From assembly GCA_023245725.1 (NCBI GenBank), contig JAHFJU010000035.1, positions 1 through 14,666 of the forward strand: 14,666 nt of DNA, given 5' to 3'. The notes under the pieces are model-generated. The model did not search any database, was not told the DNA's origin, and saw only the letters and a list, made by a program, of their open reading frames with translations. Every line of letters starts with the position of its first letter. Position 1 is the first letter of the stretch. Below, piece by piece: positions 6,157 to 13,495 of this stretch. This DNA comes from Candidatus Peregrinibacteria bacterium (GTDB lineage: Bacteria; Patescibacteriota; Gracilibacteria; UBA1369; UM-FILTER-53-11). A program made the position numbers and the translations under genes.

Positions 6157-8679
6157 ATGCAAAATTCAGTACGCGAAATTACCGCGTCTGCTAACCCAGT
6201 TTCGTTTATTAGTCGGCTGTTTAATATCGCGCCATCTCAGTGGCCGCGTGTTGCCGAGTGTTGGTTTATAACTTTCTTTTTTAAGGTGGGTGCGGCGATT
6301 GGTGCAACTGTTCTTACTTCAGCATTCATTGCTCGTTTCGGAATAGGATATTTGCCGATTTTATTTATAGTGAGCGCGTTGCTAATTATTCTGTCTACTA
6401 CGCTTTTTGAGGAGCTAATAATGAAAATCAAGCGTGAGATTCTTATGATGAGTATGCTATTTACGGCATCTCTGATGATTTTTTCTGCAACATTTTTTTA
6501 TGAATCAAGTCCTATTCTTTTCTTTGCGCTCACAATATGTGCTGAAGCTCTCTTTTTGGCGCAGTTCAATATATTCCTTCCGATTTTAGTCGGAGACCGT
6601 TTTACACCTCTTGAAAGTCAGAGTACGTTCCCATTTATTGAATCTGGAGAAACAATAGGAGGAATTGCCGGAGCCTCATTATTGGCTTTCTTCGGTGCTA
6701 AATTGCCAGTCGCTTGGTTTATGTACATTTGGATGGCGGTTTTAATTTGCGCAATGCTGGTATTTATAATTACAAGTTTTGTAAGGACAAGTCTTCCTGC
6801 TCTTAAACTTCATTCTCAAGATAGAAATAGCAATACTCCAAGACGTGAAATGAAAGAGGTGATAGGCGCTGTTCGTAAAATTCCTTTTCTACAGTCATTG
6901 GTTATTGTGGTTTTGCTTCAGTGGGTTTTTATGAACCTTCTAGATATTCAATTCACTAAATCGGTTGAGCAAAGTATCGCGACTCCTGTAAATAAAAGTG
7001 TTTCGGCTGAACAATCATTGCCAAATTATTTTGGTGCATCTGTGCTAAACGCAGATCAAATTGAGGCTTCTATTAAGCCAGACATGGAACGAAAATTAAC
7101 AGTAGAACAAGAAGCTCAACTCTCAGAAAAACTTGGTCAAATAAGAAGTAGTTTTCATGCCGCTTCACTGTTTGTGCAGGCGCTTATTGCAACTCGCCTG
7201 ATCTCATCGCTCGGTGTTATTGGCAGCATGCTTCTGCATCCGATCATTATGCTGTTGAGTCTGGTTGGAATGTTTTTCAAGTTTGGGCTTACATCTTCGA
7301 CGATCACCCGAATGAATTTCGAAGTTACCAATGTTGTCTATAAAAATGCATATTTCACATCGCATTACGCACTGCCAAAAAATATTAGAGATCAGGCTGC
7401 TGAATTTTTAGAAGGTATTGCTCGCCCAATCGGAACGGTTGTAAGCATGTCGCTAATTTTGGCATTCCAATATTTTTCTTCAGGTGCTCAGTTAAGTAAT
7501 GCAATACATGTAGTGATGTTTTTCATTATGTTTAGTGTGCTTTTTATCACTCTCAAATTACAGACGAAATATACCGACATAACTAGACAGCAGCTTTTCT
7601 CTAATCGTCCTTACCCTGAAAAACTTAATGCAATAGAAATTCTGGCTCAAAAAGGGCATCGCGATGCTCCTGCAATTTTGGTACAGAAACTTATTGACCC
7701 TAATGCAGTTGAAGATTCACCTATTGTTCGTATAAAACTTCTTTCAGCTCTTGGTGAATTTTCAGATTATTCAACTCTCCCAGAAATTCTCGATGCACTT
7801 TCAGACAACGAGCCTTCTGTTCGTCTCGAGGCTGCGCATGTATTGATTAATTTTAAGAATGTAGGAGATAAATTCTACTCTCAGGCATTCTCAAAATACC
7901 GTATGTGTGAGGCGTTAAAAGAGACTTTTAAAAAGGAGAAATTCCAGTCGGTTCGTAGTGCAATCATTCGAGTTTTTTCTATTTTGCGTCAGTCCGAAAT
8001 TGTTCCATTTCTTTTGGATCAACTCAAAAAAGAGGATCCTAAGGCGCGTGCAGATAGTGTTCACACGCTCGGCATGTTTCACGATTTAAATGCTGCATAT
8101 TACATTTTGCCGTCATTGAACGATGAAACTGAACGCGTTAGAAATGCGGCTATGATAGCGCTATGGCAGTTCGATAAATATCGCCCGATGCTAGAAAATA
8201 CGTTGATCGATATGCTTAATAATGAGAGCCGTGAAGATTTATTTAGCGCTCTCTACATTATGGGAGAAGTTAAATATCATAAAACTGAATTGTTACTCCC
8301 CTATCTTCAAAATAACGACAATGAAGTGGCTCTAGAAGCGGGATTTGCGCTTACTAAATGCGGCGTGGCGAGAGGATTTTTACCAGTGCTTTCTCATTTG
8401 CTTGAACTTCCATTTGAAAAATTCGAATCAACACGATTGTTTATTAACCGTTTAAATGAAAACGCGCGTACAATGGTTGAGCGTGTTGTAATCCATTTAA
8501 TTTCACATGAAATAAATGCGTTAATGCATTTGAAAAATGTTACTTCGTTCGATCAAATAGACACAAATACACTTGAAAAACTTCGCCGATATTATGCGCT
8601 AATCGGCCAGTATGAAGAATTATTTGAGTTCGAGTGCGCACTTCGTGACAGACAAATCAATTATGCAAACAATCAATAA
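6157..8679 (+). CDS. Transporter-like membrane protein fused to HEAT repeats (NTT/MFS-type)
   Basis: Residues 30-210 hold about six hydrophobic helices, including FFKVGAAIGATVLTSAFIA and CAEALFLAQFNIFLPILVGD. After a hydrophilic loop, a further helix at about 245-265 is followed by a polar insert at 267-330, then helices at about 335-380 and 425-465. The segment YALPKNIRDQAAEFLEGIARPIG (404-426) resembles a motif of NTT-type ATP/ADP translocases and related carriers with C-terminal HEAT domains. Residues 485-740 carry degenerate HEAT repeats (RIKLLSALGEF, VRLEAAHVLINF, VRSAIIRVFSIL, VRNAAMIALWQF). Such fusions are thought to use HEAT as a cytosolic binding surface. Nucleotide exchange is possible but unproven, since NTT charged residues were not matched individually. 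The 3' end overlaps the phosphatase start by 17 nt, suggesting translational coupling. Confidence 0.72.
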   Translation: MQNSVREITASANPVSFISRLFNIAPSQWPRVAECWFITFFFKVGAAIGATVLTSAFIARFGIGYLPILFIVSALLIILSTTLFEELIMKIKREILMMSMLFTASLMIFSATFFYESSPILFFALTICAEALFLAQFNIFLPILVGDRFTPLESQSTFPFIESGETIGGIAGASLLAFFGAKLPVAWFMYIWMAVLICAMLVFIITSFVRTSLPALKLHSQDRNSNTPRREMKEVIGAVRKIPFLQSLVIVVLLQWVFMNLLDIQFTKSVEQSIATPVNKSVSAEQSLPNYFGASVLNADQIEASIKPDMERKLTVEQEAQLSEKLGQIRSSFHAASLFVQALIATRLISSLGVIGSMLLHPIIMLLSLVGMFFKFGLTSSTITRMNFEVTNVVYKNAYFTSHYALPKNIRDQAAEFLEGIARPIGTVVSMSLILAFQYFSSGAQLSNAIHVVMFFIMFSVLFITLKLQTKYTDITRQQLFSNRPYPEKLNAIEILAQKGHRDAPAILVQKLIDPNAVEDSPIVRIKLLSALGEFSDYSTLPEILDALSDNEPSVRLEAAHVLINFKNVGDKFYSQAFSKYRMCEALKETFKKEKFQSVRSAIIRVFSILRQSEIVPFLLDQLKKEDPKARADSVHTLGMFHDLNAAYYILPSLNDETERVRNAAMIALWQFDKYRPMLENTLIDMLNNESREDLFSALYIMGEVKYHKTELLLPYLQNNDNEVALEAGFALTKCGVARGFLPVLSHLLELPFEKFESTRLFINRLNENARTMVERVVIHLISHEINALMHLKNVTSFDQIDTNTLEKLRRYYALIGQYEELFEFECALRDRQINYANNQ

Positions 8680-9742
8680 AAGTATAGTAGCAAAGGCATG
8701 TATTGCTTATATAGTAACCGCTATTCTCATGTCGGCGGTTGCGTATCTTCTTGTTCCAAAATCTGCAATGCCAGATGTTGCCGCCTTATTAATTTTATTC
8801 GGCGTTTTGGCTTCTATCTATACATATTTTATTCTTCAGCGTCCTCTAAATATTGTTTTTTCTCAAATGAAGGCACTGCTCACTGGTCGTCCTTACAAAA
8901 AAATCTTCACAAGTAGAACTGACGAAATCGGTGTTCTTGCTCACTTCTTTAACGATGTTACAAAAAGTATTGAGCGAATTTCTGTCGATATTACCGATGG
9001 AAAACGCATGTCTAAAGAGCTTTCTGTCGATAGCGATATTCAGAGAAAAATGTTGCCAACTGCAATGCCAAAAGTAGATGGCCTAGAGATTTACGGTTCA
9101 ACTCGTGCAGCTTCTGAGGTAGGCGGCGATAGCTTCGATGTTATTTCTGCTCCTAACTCAAACACAGTAATGTACGTTGGCGATGTAACGGGTCACGGGC
9201 TTCCTGCGGGGCTTGTAATGGTTATGGTAAATACATTAATTAGAACTTTGGCCGAGGTTTATCAAAGTGGTTATGACATAATGATGAATACGAATAGGAT
9301 TATAAAAACGCGCATTGAACAGCACCGTTTTATGACATGCGTGCTTCTTCGCTGGAACACTTTGCTTAAAAAAATGTTCTACACAGGCTGTGGACACGAA
9401 CACATTCTCATTTATCACGCATTGCCGAAAAATTGTGAAATTAGAAAGACAGGAGGGATCGCGCTTGGAATGGTTCCTGACATTTCAAAAATTATTCGTG
9501 AAGATGAACTGCCATTTGAAAAAGATGATTTTATAATTCTGTATTCCGATGGAATTATCGAGGCAAAAAATATGACAGGTGAAATGTTCGGTATTGATCG
9601 TCTTGCAAAATTAATTGAGGCGCGAGCTGTTGGTTCAACTCCTGAAGAGCTTTTTGTCACAATCTCAAAATCGTTTTCTGAATTTGTTGGAGATCAAACT
9701 CAAGCTGACGATATTACACTCATCATTGTCAAACGTACTTAA
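8663..9742 (+). CDS. Membrane HAMP-PP2C phosphatase (SpoIIE/RsbU type)
   Basis: Two N-terminal hydrophobic segments (about 10-31 and 38-58) anchor the protein. A HAMP-like linker (59-115) contains TDEIGVLAHFFNDV. The cytosolic PPM/PP2C domain follows, with the RsbU-like entry DSDIQRKMLP (123-132) and the metal-binding motifs GGDSFDV (154-160; D156), GDVTGHGLPAG (173-183; D174), YSDGIIEA (294-301; D296) and QADDITL (347-353). All metal aspartates are present, so it should be an active Mn/Mg-dependent serine/threonine phosphatase. Family members usually act on anti-sigma-factor antagonists, but no such partner is in the window. I chose ATG 8663 (359 aa), which starts just before the first helix; ATG 8612 would overlap the upstream gene by 68 nt. 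The short periplasmic loop leaves little room for an external sensor. Confidence 0.88.
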   Translation: MQTINKSIVAKACIAYIVTAILMSAVAYLLVPKSAMPDVAALLILFGVLASIYTYFILQRPLNIVFSQMKALLTGRPYKKIFTSRTDEIGVLAHFFNDVTKSIERISVDITDGKRMSKELSVDSDIQRKMLPTAMPKVDGLEIYGSTRAASEVGGDSFDVISAPNSNTVMYVGDVTGHGLPAGLVMVMVNTLIRTLAEVYQSGYDIMMNTNRIIKTRIEQHRFMTCVLLRWNTLLKKMFYTGCGHEHILIYHALPKNCEIRKTGGIALGMVPDISKIIREDELPFEKDDFIILYSDGIIEAKNMTGEMFGIDRLAKLIEARAVGSTPEELFVTISKSFSEFVGDQTQADDITLIIVKRT

Positions 9743-9754
9743 TTCTCGTAAAGT
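9726..9754 (+). promoter_or_regulatory. Possible promoter for the acidic-protein gene
   Basis: TTGTCA (9726-9731, 5 of 6), a 17-nt spacer and TAAAGT (9749-9754, 4 of 6) lie across the end of the phosphatase gene. The -10 ends 11 nt before the ATG at 9766, predicting a leader of about 5 nt without a Shine-Dalgarno site, the layout also seen at murJ. Confidence 0.38.
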
Positions 9755-9765
9755 AACTAAGCATC

Positions 9766-10287
9766 ATGTCTGATTCACGCGAACAATTAAATCATCAGTC
9801 AACAAGCCCAAAAGGGCCTGAAAATAACGATTCCGCTCCCAAAATTTCTGGTAATGAAAAAGTTAAACAAGGCGCTGAGTCTGTTTTGGGTGCTACCGAG
9901 AGCGCAGATAGTAATGAAGATGGTGGTGAGGCAATGGGTAATGTAAGTGAGTCGAATAGTGAGGATAAAAAACAGGCGTCACAAAGCGGCGCAAAAGGAG
10001 GGAAAACAATGACGACAGATGAAATTGAACAGCTTAGGGCAAAGTTGCTTGCGAATGCGCCGGCACAGACAGACATGATAAGACAAATTAAAAAGGTATT
10101 AAACGATCAAGAGCATAAACTTGAAAATGATTTCAGTCGTCTTGTATCGAATCCTCAAAAAAATCCTGAAAAATTCGTAGAGGTCGTTTCAAAAATGCGT
10201 CAAATTAGAGTTTATTTAGACTCTATGCTTAACGCGACTTATGAATATGTGAAACATATGTGGCTTAAAATTGTTCATGGAATTTAG
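9766..10287 (+). CDS. Acidic protein, disordered N-terminus and helical C-terminus; unknown function
   Basis: I do not recognise a family. Residues 1-82 are rich in Ser, Glu, Asp, Asn, Gly and Lys with almost no large hydrophobics, so they should be disordered. Residues 83-173 have a helical pattern (DEIEQLRAKLLANAPAQ, then IRQIKKVLNDQEHKLENDF, then VVSKMRQIRVYLDSMLNATY). There is no signal peptide, membrane helix or cysteine. A near-consensus Shine-Dalgarno AAGGAGGG (9995-10002) lies 6-7 nt before an in-frame ATG at 10009 (Met82), exactly where order begins; a 92-residue product from that start is a real alternative or second isoform. The 24-nt gap after the phosphatase gene suggests a functional link, perhaps as partner or substrate, but nothing in the sequence proves it. 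Confidence 0.6.
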   Translation: MSDSREQLNHQSTSPKGPENNDSAPKISGNEKVKQGAESVLGATESADSNEDGGEAMGNVSESNSEDKKQASQSGAKGGKTMTTDEIEQLRAKLLANAPAQTDMIRQIKKVLNDQEHKLENDFSRLVSNPQKNPEKFVEVVSKMRQIRVYLDSMLNATYEYVKHMWLKIVHGI

Positions 10288-10375
10288 GTTAATTGCAGTT
10301 TTTGTGTGGCGGTCTTTATGCAAGTTGGTAAAAAATGAACGTTTGAATATTAATTTTATTTGCGACGACTCAGGC

Positions 10376-10381
10376 TATAAT
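10376..10381 (+). promoter_or_regulatory. Isolated TATAAT -10-like hexamer
   Basis: A perfect TATAAT, but the sequence 17 nt upstream (ATTTTA) is a poor -35. AATTG-TG-CAATT (10379-10390), an imperfect inverted repeat, covers the expected start. A transcript would run through the 20-bp palindrome. It may be a chance match in AT-rich DNA. Confidence 0.2.
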
Positions 10382-10445
10382 TGTGCAATTAGGCAAACCG
10401 CTATGGGTACCTCGATGGCTTGTGTGTGCAGAAATATGACCGTAT

Positions 10446-10465
10446 TTTTGTTCACGTGAACAAAA
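10446..10465. promoter_or_regulatory. 20-bp perfect palindrome, operator-like
   Basis: TTTTGTTCACGTGAACAAAA is fully self-complementary with no spacer, centred on CACGTG. Its T-run is 5' and its A-run 3', the reverse of an intrinsic terminator, and no U-tract follows. A binding site for a dimeric regulator is the most natural reading. It lies about 40 bp upstream of the G-tract promoter. The arm order (GTTC...GAAC) is opposite to the Gram-positive LexA box. Confidence 0.45.
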
Positions 10466-10505
10466 CGAAATAAACTCCATTCTTGCTAAAACGTCAATGT
10501 TATGG

Positions 10506-10534
10506 TTGCGGGGGGGGGTAAAATGTGGGATAAT
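10506..10534 (+). promoter_or_regulatory. Candidate promoter of the 635-aa gene with G-tract spacer
   Basis: GATAAT (10529-10534, 5 of 6) is preceded by TGG, making an extended -10. TTGCGG (10506-10511) is a partial -35, matching only the TTG half, at exactly 17 nt. The G run fills the upstream part of that spacer. Transcription would begin near 10541, with an A-rich leader lacking a Shine-Dalgarno site before ATG 10560. The -10 is fairly convincing; the -35 is not. Confidence 0.42.
10510..10518. repeat. Homopolymeric G9 tract
   Basis: Nine consecutive G residues, striking in AT-rich DNA. Such tracts change length by slipped-strand mispairing. Here a length change would alter promoter spacing rather than a reading frame. 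The count could also be a sequencing or assembly error. Confidence 0.9.
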
Positions 10535-10559
10535 ATAAACAATACAAATAAAAAAAAAT

Positions 10560-12467
10560 ATGGGAGAAGTAGAAGCAAAAAAAGATGCCGTCAGACTTCT
10601 TGATATTGCTAACAAAGTTGGTAAGGATTTATTAAACAACTCTGCGACAGTATCTTCTGGTGTTGATATTGTAGAAAAAAAATATGAAGACGTCATTGAT
10701 TCAACTGCAGATGGGTTAACCTCTACTATCGATTCTGCAAGTAGTGCACTTAAAGCTGTTGAAAACGCTGGGCGCAATTCATTTGTTGAATTAATGAAAA
10801 TGGCAGATGACTCAGGGCAGGCATTTAATGTGCTTCAAGCACTTACGAAAACAGACATTACAGATGCAAAATTGAAGGAACAAGTTTCACTACTTGATCC
10901 AAAAAAAGTGTATGGAGAGAACACTAGTGCTACTTCTGAAGATCTTAAAACACAGTTGATTTCTGAGTCGTTAAAGACTCTACGTATTAATTCATCACAA
11001 TTAACTGAGGTACAACGCGTTTATATTGCATCGCTTGTAAATACAGAGCACAAGAAAGGCGAACCAACTAGCCAACTTGAGGCTGCCAATAAATTTGGCA
11101 AAAATAATAGTTACCTAAAACTTAACGAACAGTCGTTTGATGTCGATGAAAAAGCTGATAAATTTATTACGGATTTGAGAAAGCAACTAGGTACAAGTAC
11201 TGATATTTTAGGTGTATCTATCAAGGATTTATTTGGAGGTGTAGATGTAATGGATAAGAGAGAAAATGCTCCTAATAAGAAGGTAATTATCGATGCGGTT
11301 ATAAAATTGCAGACAGTTATTGCTCGCACTTTAAATCTGAAAGTTGATAAATTCGCAGTAGATGGCGATTTTGGTGGAGTTACTATGAGTAAGTTGAAGG
11401 AGGTGCTCGAGAGTACTAAATATAAAAGCGAATTAACTGCTGAATTAAGGGATTATTATATAGCTAGGGACACCATGCAAGCGATAGCTAATGATAGAGT
11501 TTCTAATCCAGAGATTGCTGCCGAGGTAGTTGAAGTAGCGTCTACGGACGCGCCGACTGATGATGCCGTACATGTGTCATCCATTAATGAAAATAAAAGC
11601 GCAGTCAAGGTTGCAACTGCACCAGAAAAAGTACCAGTTTCGGAACCTGTGCAATTAGTCGGTGCTATACCAATCACTCAAGATAATGAGTATAAACCTC
11701 AAGTAACAGATCAAAATGATGAGTCAAATGTTCTGGACTTTAATGGCAATCCAATTACAAAAGAAATTGCAGAAAAACAACGCGATTATTTAATCCTATA
11801 CTTTAATAGCACATATAAATCAGCCGATGAAGCCGTTGATTTTGAGGAGAAGGCAATGGATAATGGATTTAGAGATAGAGCAGAGGCAGATAAGTATTTA
11901 TCTGTATTAACAGGCACAACATACTCAGAAAACTTAAAAGACGGTGATTCAATAACTACACCTGATAATAAGAAAACCACGTGGTTTAAAACATTAGAAT
12001 CTGAAGCTGCTTATTATAGAAGCCATACAGATATTTTCCATCCAAATAATCCTGATGTGATAAGTGCTCTGAGTTTTATAGATGCAACTCTATTAGCAAA
12101 AAAATATAATATAAAACTTGATATTGGTAGTTATGAATCATCTCCAGCTCTATATTATGCAATAAATAAAGGAAATCTTTTTAATTTAAGTGATGGCGGT
12201 TCATGTACTGAAGATAACGGTACAACATTCGAAAAACGAGGAGCAAATATATATTATAGAGTTCAACCTACTCTAATTAATCATCAATGGCGAAGTCTAG
12301 ACGGTGGAAATGCAGAATTTATTAAAGAGGCCGATGGTTCAATGAAAAAAATAGACGATGCCACAGTTACAGATAAACAATCTGGTGTAAAAGTCCCAGA
12401 CTTCGATGACACTCTTCAGCCTGATGCACTCGCTCAAACACAAAAAGTAGTGATTGATGATCTTTGA
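10560..12467 (+). CDS. 635-aa protein of unknown function, possible peptidoglycan-binding-like segment
   Basis: I cannot place the whole protein in a family. It is acidic and soluble, with no signal peptide or membrane helix and a single cysteine (C549). Residues 1-75 look like a long amphipathic helix region. At 250-285, LQTVIARTLNL...VDGDFGGVTMSKLKEVL resembles the core of a peptidoglycan-binding type 1 repeat (LQ...L...vDG-x-FG-x-x-T...L); this is weak. Residues about 320-395 form a Val/Pro/Asp/Thr-rich linker. The C-terminal 240 residues (Tyr, Asp, Asn-rich) contain AAYYRSHTDIFHPNNPDVI and WRSLDGGNAEF and may form a separate globular domain. Arginine codons shift towards AGA in this half, unlike nadA and the HEAT gene. 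The ATG follows an A-rich leader with no Shine-Dalgarno site. Secretion by a signal-less route, or an internal structural role, are both possible. Confidence 0.75.
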   Translation: MGEVEAKKDAVRLLDIANKVGKDLLNNSATVSSGVDIVEKKYEDVIDSTADGLTSTIDSASSALKAVENAGRNSFVELMKMADDSGQAFNVLQALTKTDITDAKLKEQVSLLDPKKVYGENTSATSEDLKTQLISESLKTLRINSSQLTEVQRVYIASLVNTEHKKGEPTSQLEAANKFGKNNSYLKLNEQSFDVDEKADKFITDLRKQLGTSTDILGVSIKDLFGGVDVMDKRENAPNKKVIIDAVIKLQTVIARTLNLKVDKFAVDGDFGGVTMSKLKEVLESTKYKSELTAELRDYYIARDTMQAIANDRVSNPEIAAEVVEVASTDAPTDDAVHVSSINENKSAVKVATAPEKVPVSEPVQLVGAIPITQDNEYKPQVTDQNDESNVLDFNGNPITKEIAEKQRDYLILYFNSTYKSADEAVDFEEKAMDNGFRDRAEADKYLSVLTGTTYSENLKDGDSITTPDNKKTTWFKTLESEAAYYRSHTDIFHPNNPDVISALSFIDATLLAKKYNIKLDIGSYESSPALYYAINKGNLFNLSDGGSCTEDNGTTFEKRGANIYYRVQPTLINHQWRSLDGGNAEFIKEADGSMKKIDDATVTDKQSGVKVPDFDDTLQPDALAQTQKVVIDDL

Positions 12468-12490
12468 TTCCAATCTTTTATTATATACGC

Positions 12491-12518
12491 TTCGTTTAGG
12501 CACTATGTCTGCAACGAA
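12491..12518 (+). other. Imperfect inverted repeat between the 635-aa gene and nadA
   Basis: TTCGTT (12491-12496) pairs with AACGAA (12513-12518). Inside, AGGCA pairs with TGTCT (one G-T pair) around a CTA loop, giving an 11-bp interrupted stem. No T-run follows directly, so it is a poor intrinsic terminator; a weaker hairpin, AACCCG/CGGTT, ending in TTTT lies at 12516-12534. It could be a 3' processing or termination structure, or an operator upstream of the nadA promoter. Confidence 0.35.
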
Positions 12519-12531
12519 CCCGCTACACGGT

Positions 12532-12559
12532 TTTACACTCCCCTATCTTGTGTTAGAAT
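12532..12559 (+). promoter_or_regulatory. nadA-nadC promoter, near-leaderless
   Basis: TTTACA (12532-12537, 5 of 6), a 16-nt spacer and TAGAAT (12554-12559, 5 of 6) preceded by TGT (extended -10) form a good promoter. The predicted start near 12566 leaves about 2-3 nt before the GTG at 12569. Confidence 0.62.
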
Positions 12560-12568
12560 TCGAGTACA

Positions 12569-13492
12569 GTGGAATTAACCAATGAACAACGGGCATTGAT
12601 TGAGCGAATCAGGCAGCTTAAAGTGCAAAAGCAGGCAATTATTTTGTGCCATAATTATCAGCGGCCAGAAATTTTTGAGGTGGCTGATTTTATAGGAGAC
12701 TCGCTCGAGCTTTGTCGCAAAGCGCAGACTGTTCCATCTCGCCTTATCGTATTTTGCGGAGTCTATTTTATGGCTGAAAGTGCGGCTGTATTAAATCCTC
12801 TATCAAAAGTGATTATTCCTGACCCTCAAGCTGGTTGTGCCTTATCTGACATGATTACAGAAAAGGCTTTGGCAGAACGAAAGAAGTTATACCCTGACTG
12901 TGCGGTTGTGTGTTATGTGAACTCGACAGCGGCTGTAAAGGCACTTTCAGATGTTTGTTGTACATCGCAAAATGCCGTAGCAATTACACGAGCGTTGCCG
13001 AATAAACAAATTCTTTTTGTCCCTGACAAAAATCTCGCTAACTTTGTTGCGCTGCAAGTACCAGAAAAAGAAATTATTCCGTGGGAAGGATATTGCCCTA
13101 TTCATGAGCGTTTAACTCCGGAATATTTGCTCAAAGCTAAGGCAATGAAACCAGGTGCGAAAATTATAGCTCACCCTGAATGCACAGCTGAAGTACGTGC
13201 GATTGCCGATTATGTTGTTTCTACAAGCGGTATGCTGAAAATCGCCCGTGAATCTGACGCAACAGAATTTATTTGCACTACTGAGTGCGGCATGGTTCAG
13301 AGGCTGAAAAAAGAGCTTCCACATAAGCAATTTTACACAGTTTGCAGCGTTTGTTTCGACATGAAAAAAATCACTCTCGAAAAAATTATTGATTCGCTTG
13401 AGACTGAACAAACTGTTGTGTCGGTTCCGAAAGAGACTGCTATAAAGGCAAAAGCGGCGCTTGATCGCATGCTTGAACTTGCTTCTAAATAG
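12569..13492 (+). CDS. nadA: Quinolinate synthase
   Basis: NadA condenses iminoaspartate with dihydroxyacetone phosphate to quinolinate in de novo NAD synthesis, using an oxygen-sensitive [4Fe-4S] cluster. The three cluster cysteines are C90 (GCALSD), C176 (WEGYCPIHE) and C262 (VCFDMKKITLEKI), spaced 86 and 86, close to the 81/168/254 pattern of the Thermotoga protein. Other signatures are CHNYQRPEI (27-35), GDSLELCRKA (43-52), YVNSTAAVKA (116-125), FVPDKNLA (150-157) and HPEC (202-205). Length 307 is normal. The GTG start is firm: an in-frame TAG lies at 12554-12556 within the -10, and the next in-frame ATG would remove 68 residues. nadC follows after 3 nt. No nadB is visible, so iminoaspartate must come from a gene elsewhere. 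Confidence 0.97.
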   Translation: MELTNEQRALIERIRQLKVQKQAIILCHNYQRPEIFEVADFIGDSLELCRKAQTVPSRLIVFCGVYFMAESAAVLNPLSKVIIPDPQAGCALSDMITEKALAERKKLYPDCAVVCYVNSTAAVKALSDVCCTSQNAVAITRALPNKQILFVPDKNLANFVALQVPEKEIIPWEGYCPIHERLTPEYLLKAKAMKPGAKIIAHPECTAEVRAIADYVVSTSGMLKIARESDATEFICTTECGMVQRLKKELPHKQFYTVCSVCFDMKKITLEKIIDSLETEQTVVSVPKETAIKAKAALDRMLELASK

Positions 13493-13495
13493 AAT

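Larger units (their letters stand above)
10288..10559 (+). other. 272-bp intergenic regulatory region
   Basis: This is the longest gap in the window. It holds an isolated perfect TATAAT, a 20-bp perfect palindrome, a nine-G tract and an extended -10, in that order; each has its own entry. No convincing intrinsic terminator for the acidic-protein gene is visible. An 18-codon ORF (10403-10459) ending inside the palindrome has no ribosome site and is not called. Confidence 0.6.

Noticed and set aside
8612..8662. ATG 8612 as the phosphatase start
   Set aside because: It would give a 68-nt overlap and a polar 17-residue extension; ATG 8663 sits just before the first membrane helix.
10391..10440. 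GGCAAACC...GGCTTG resembling a GEMM (c-di-GMP) riboswitch fragment
   Set aside because: The GACGCAAAGCC half and tetraloop-receptor features are missing and no convincing stems form.
10403..10459. 18-codon ORF in the 10288-10559 gap
   Set aside because: No ribosome site, no recognisable sequence, and it ends inside the palindrome; likely chance.
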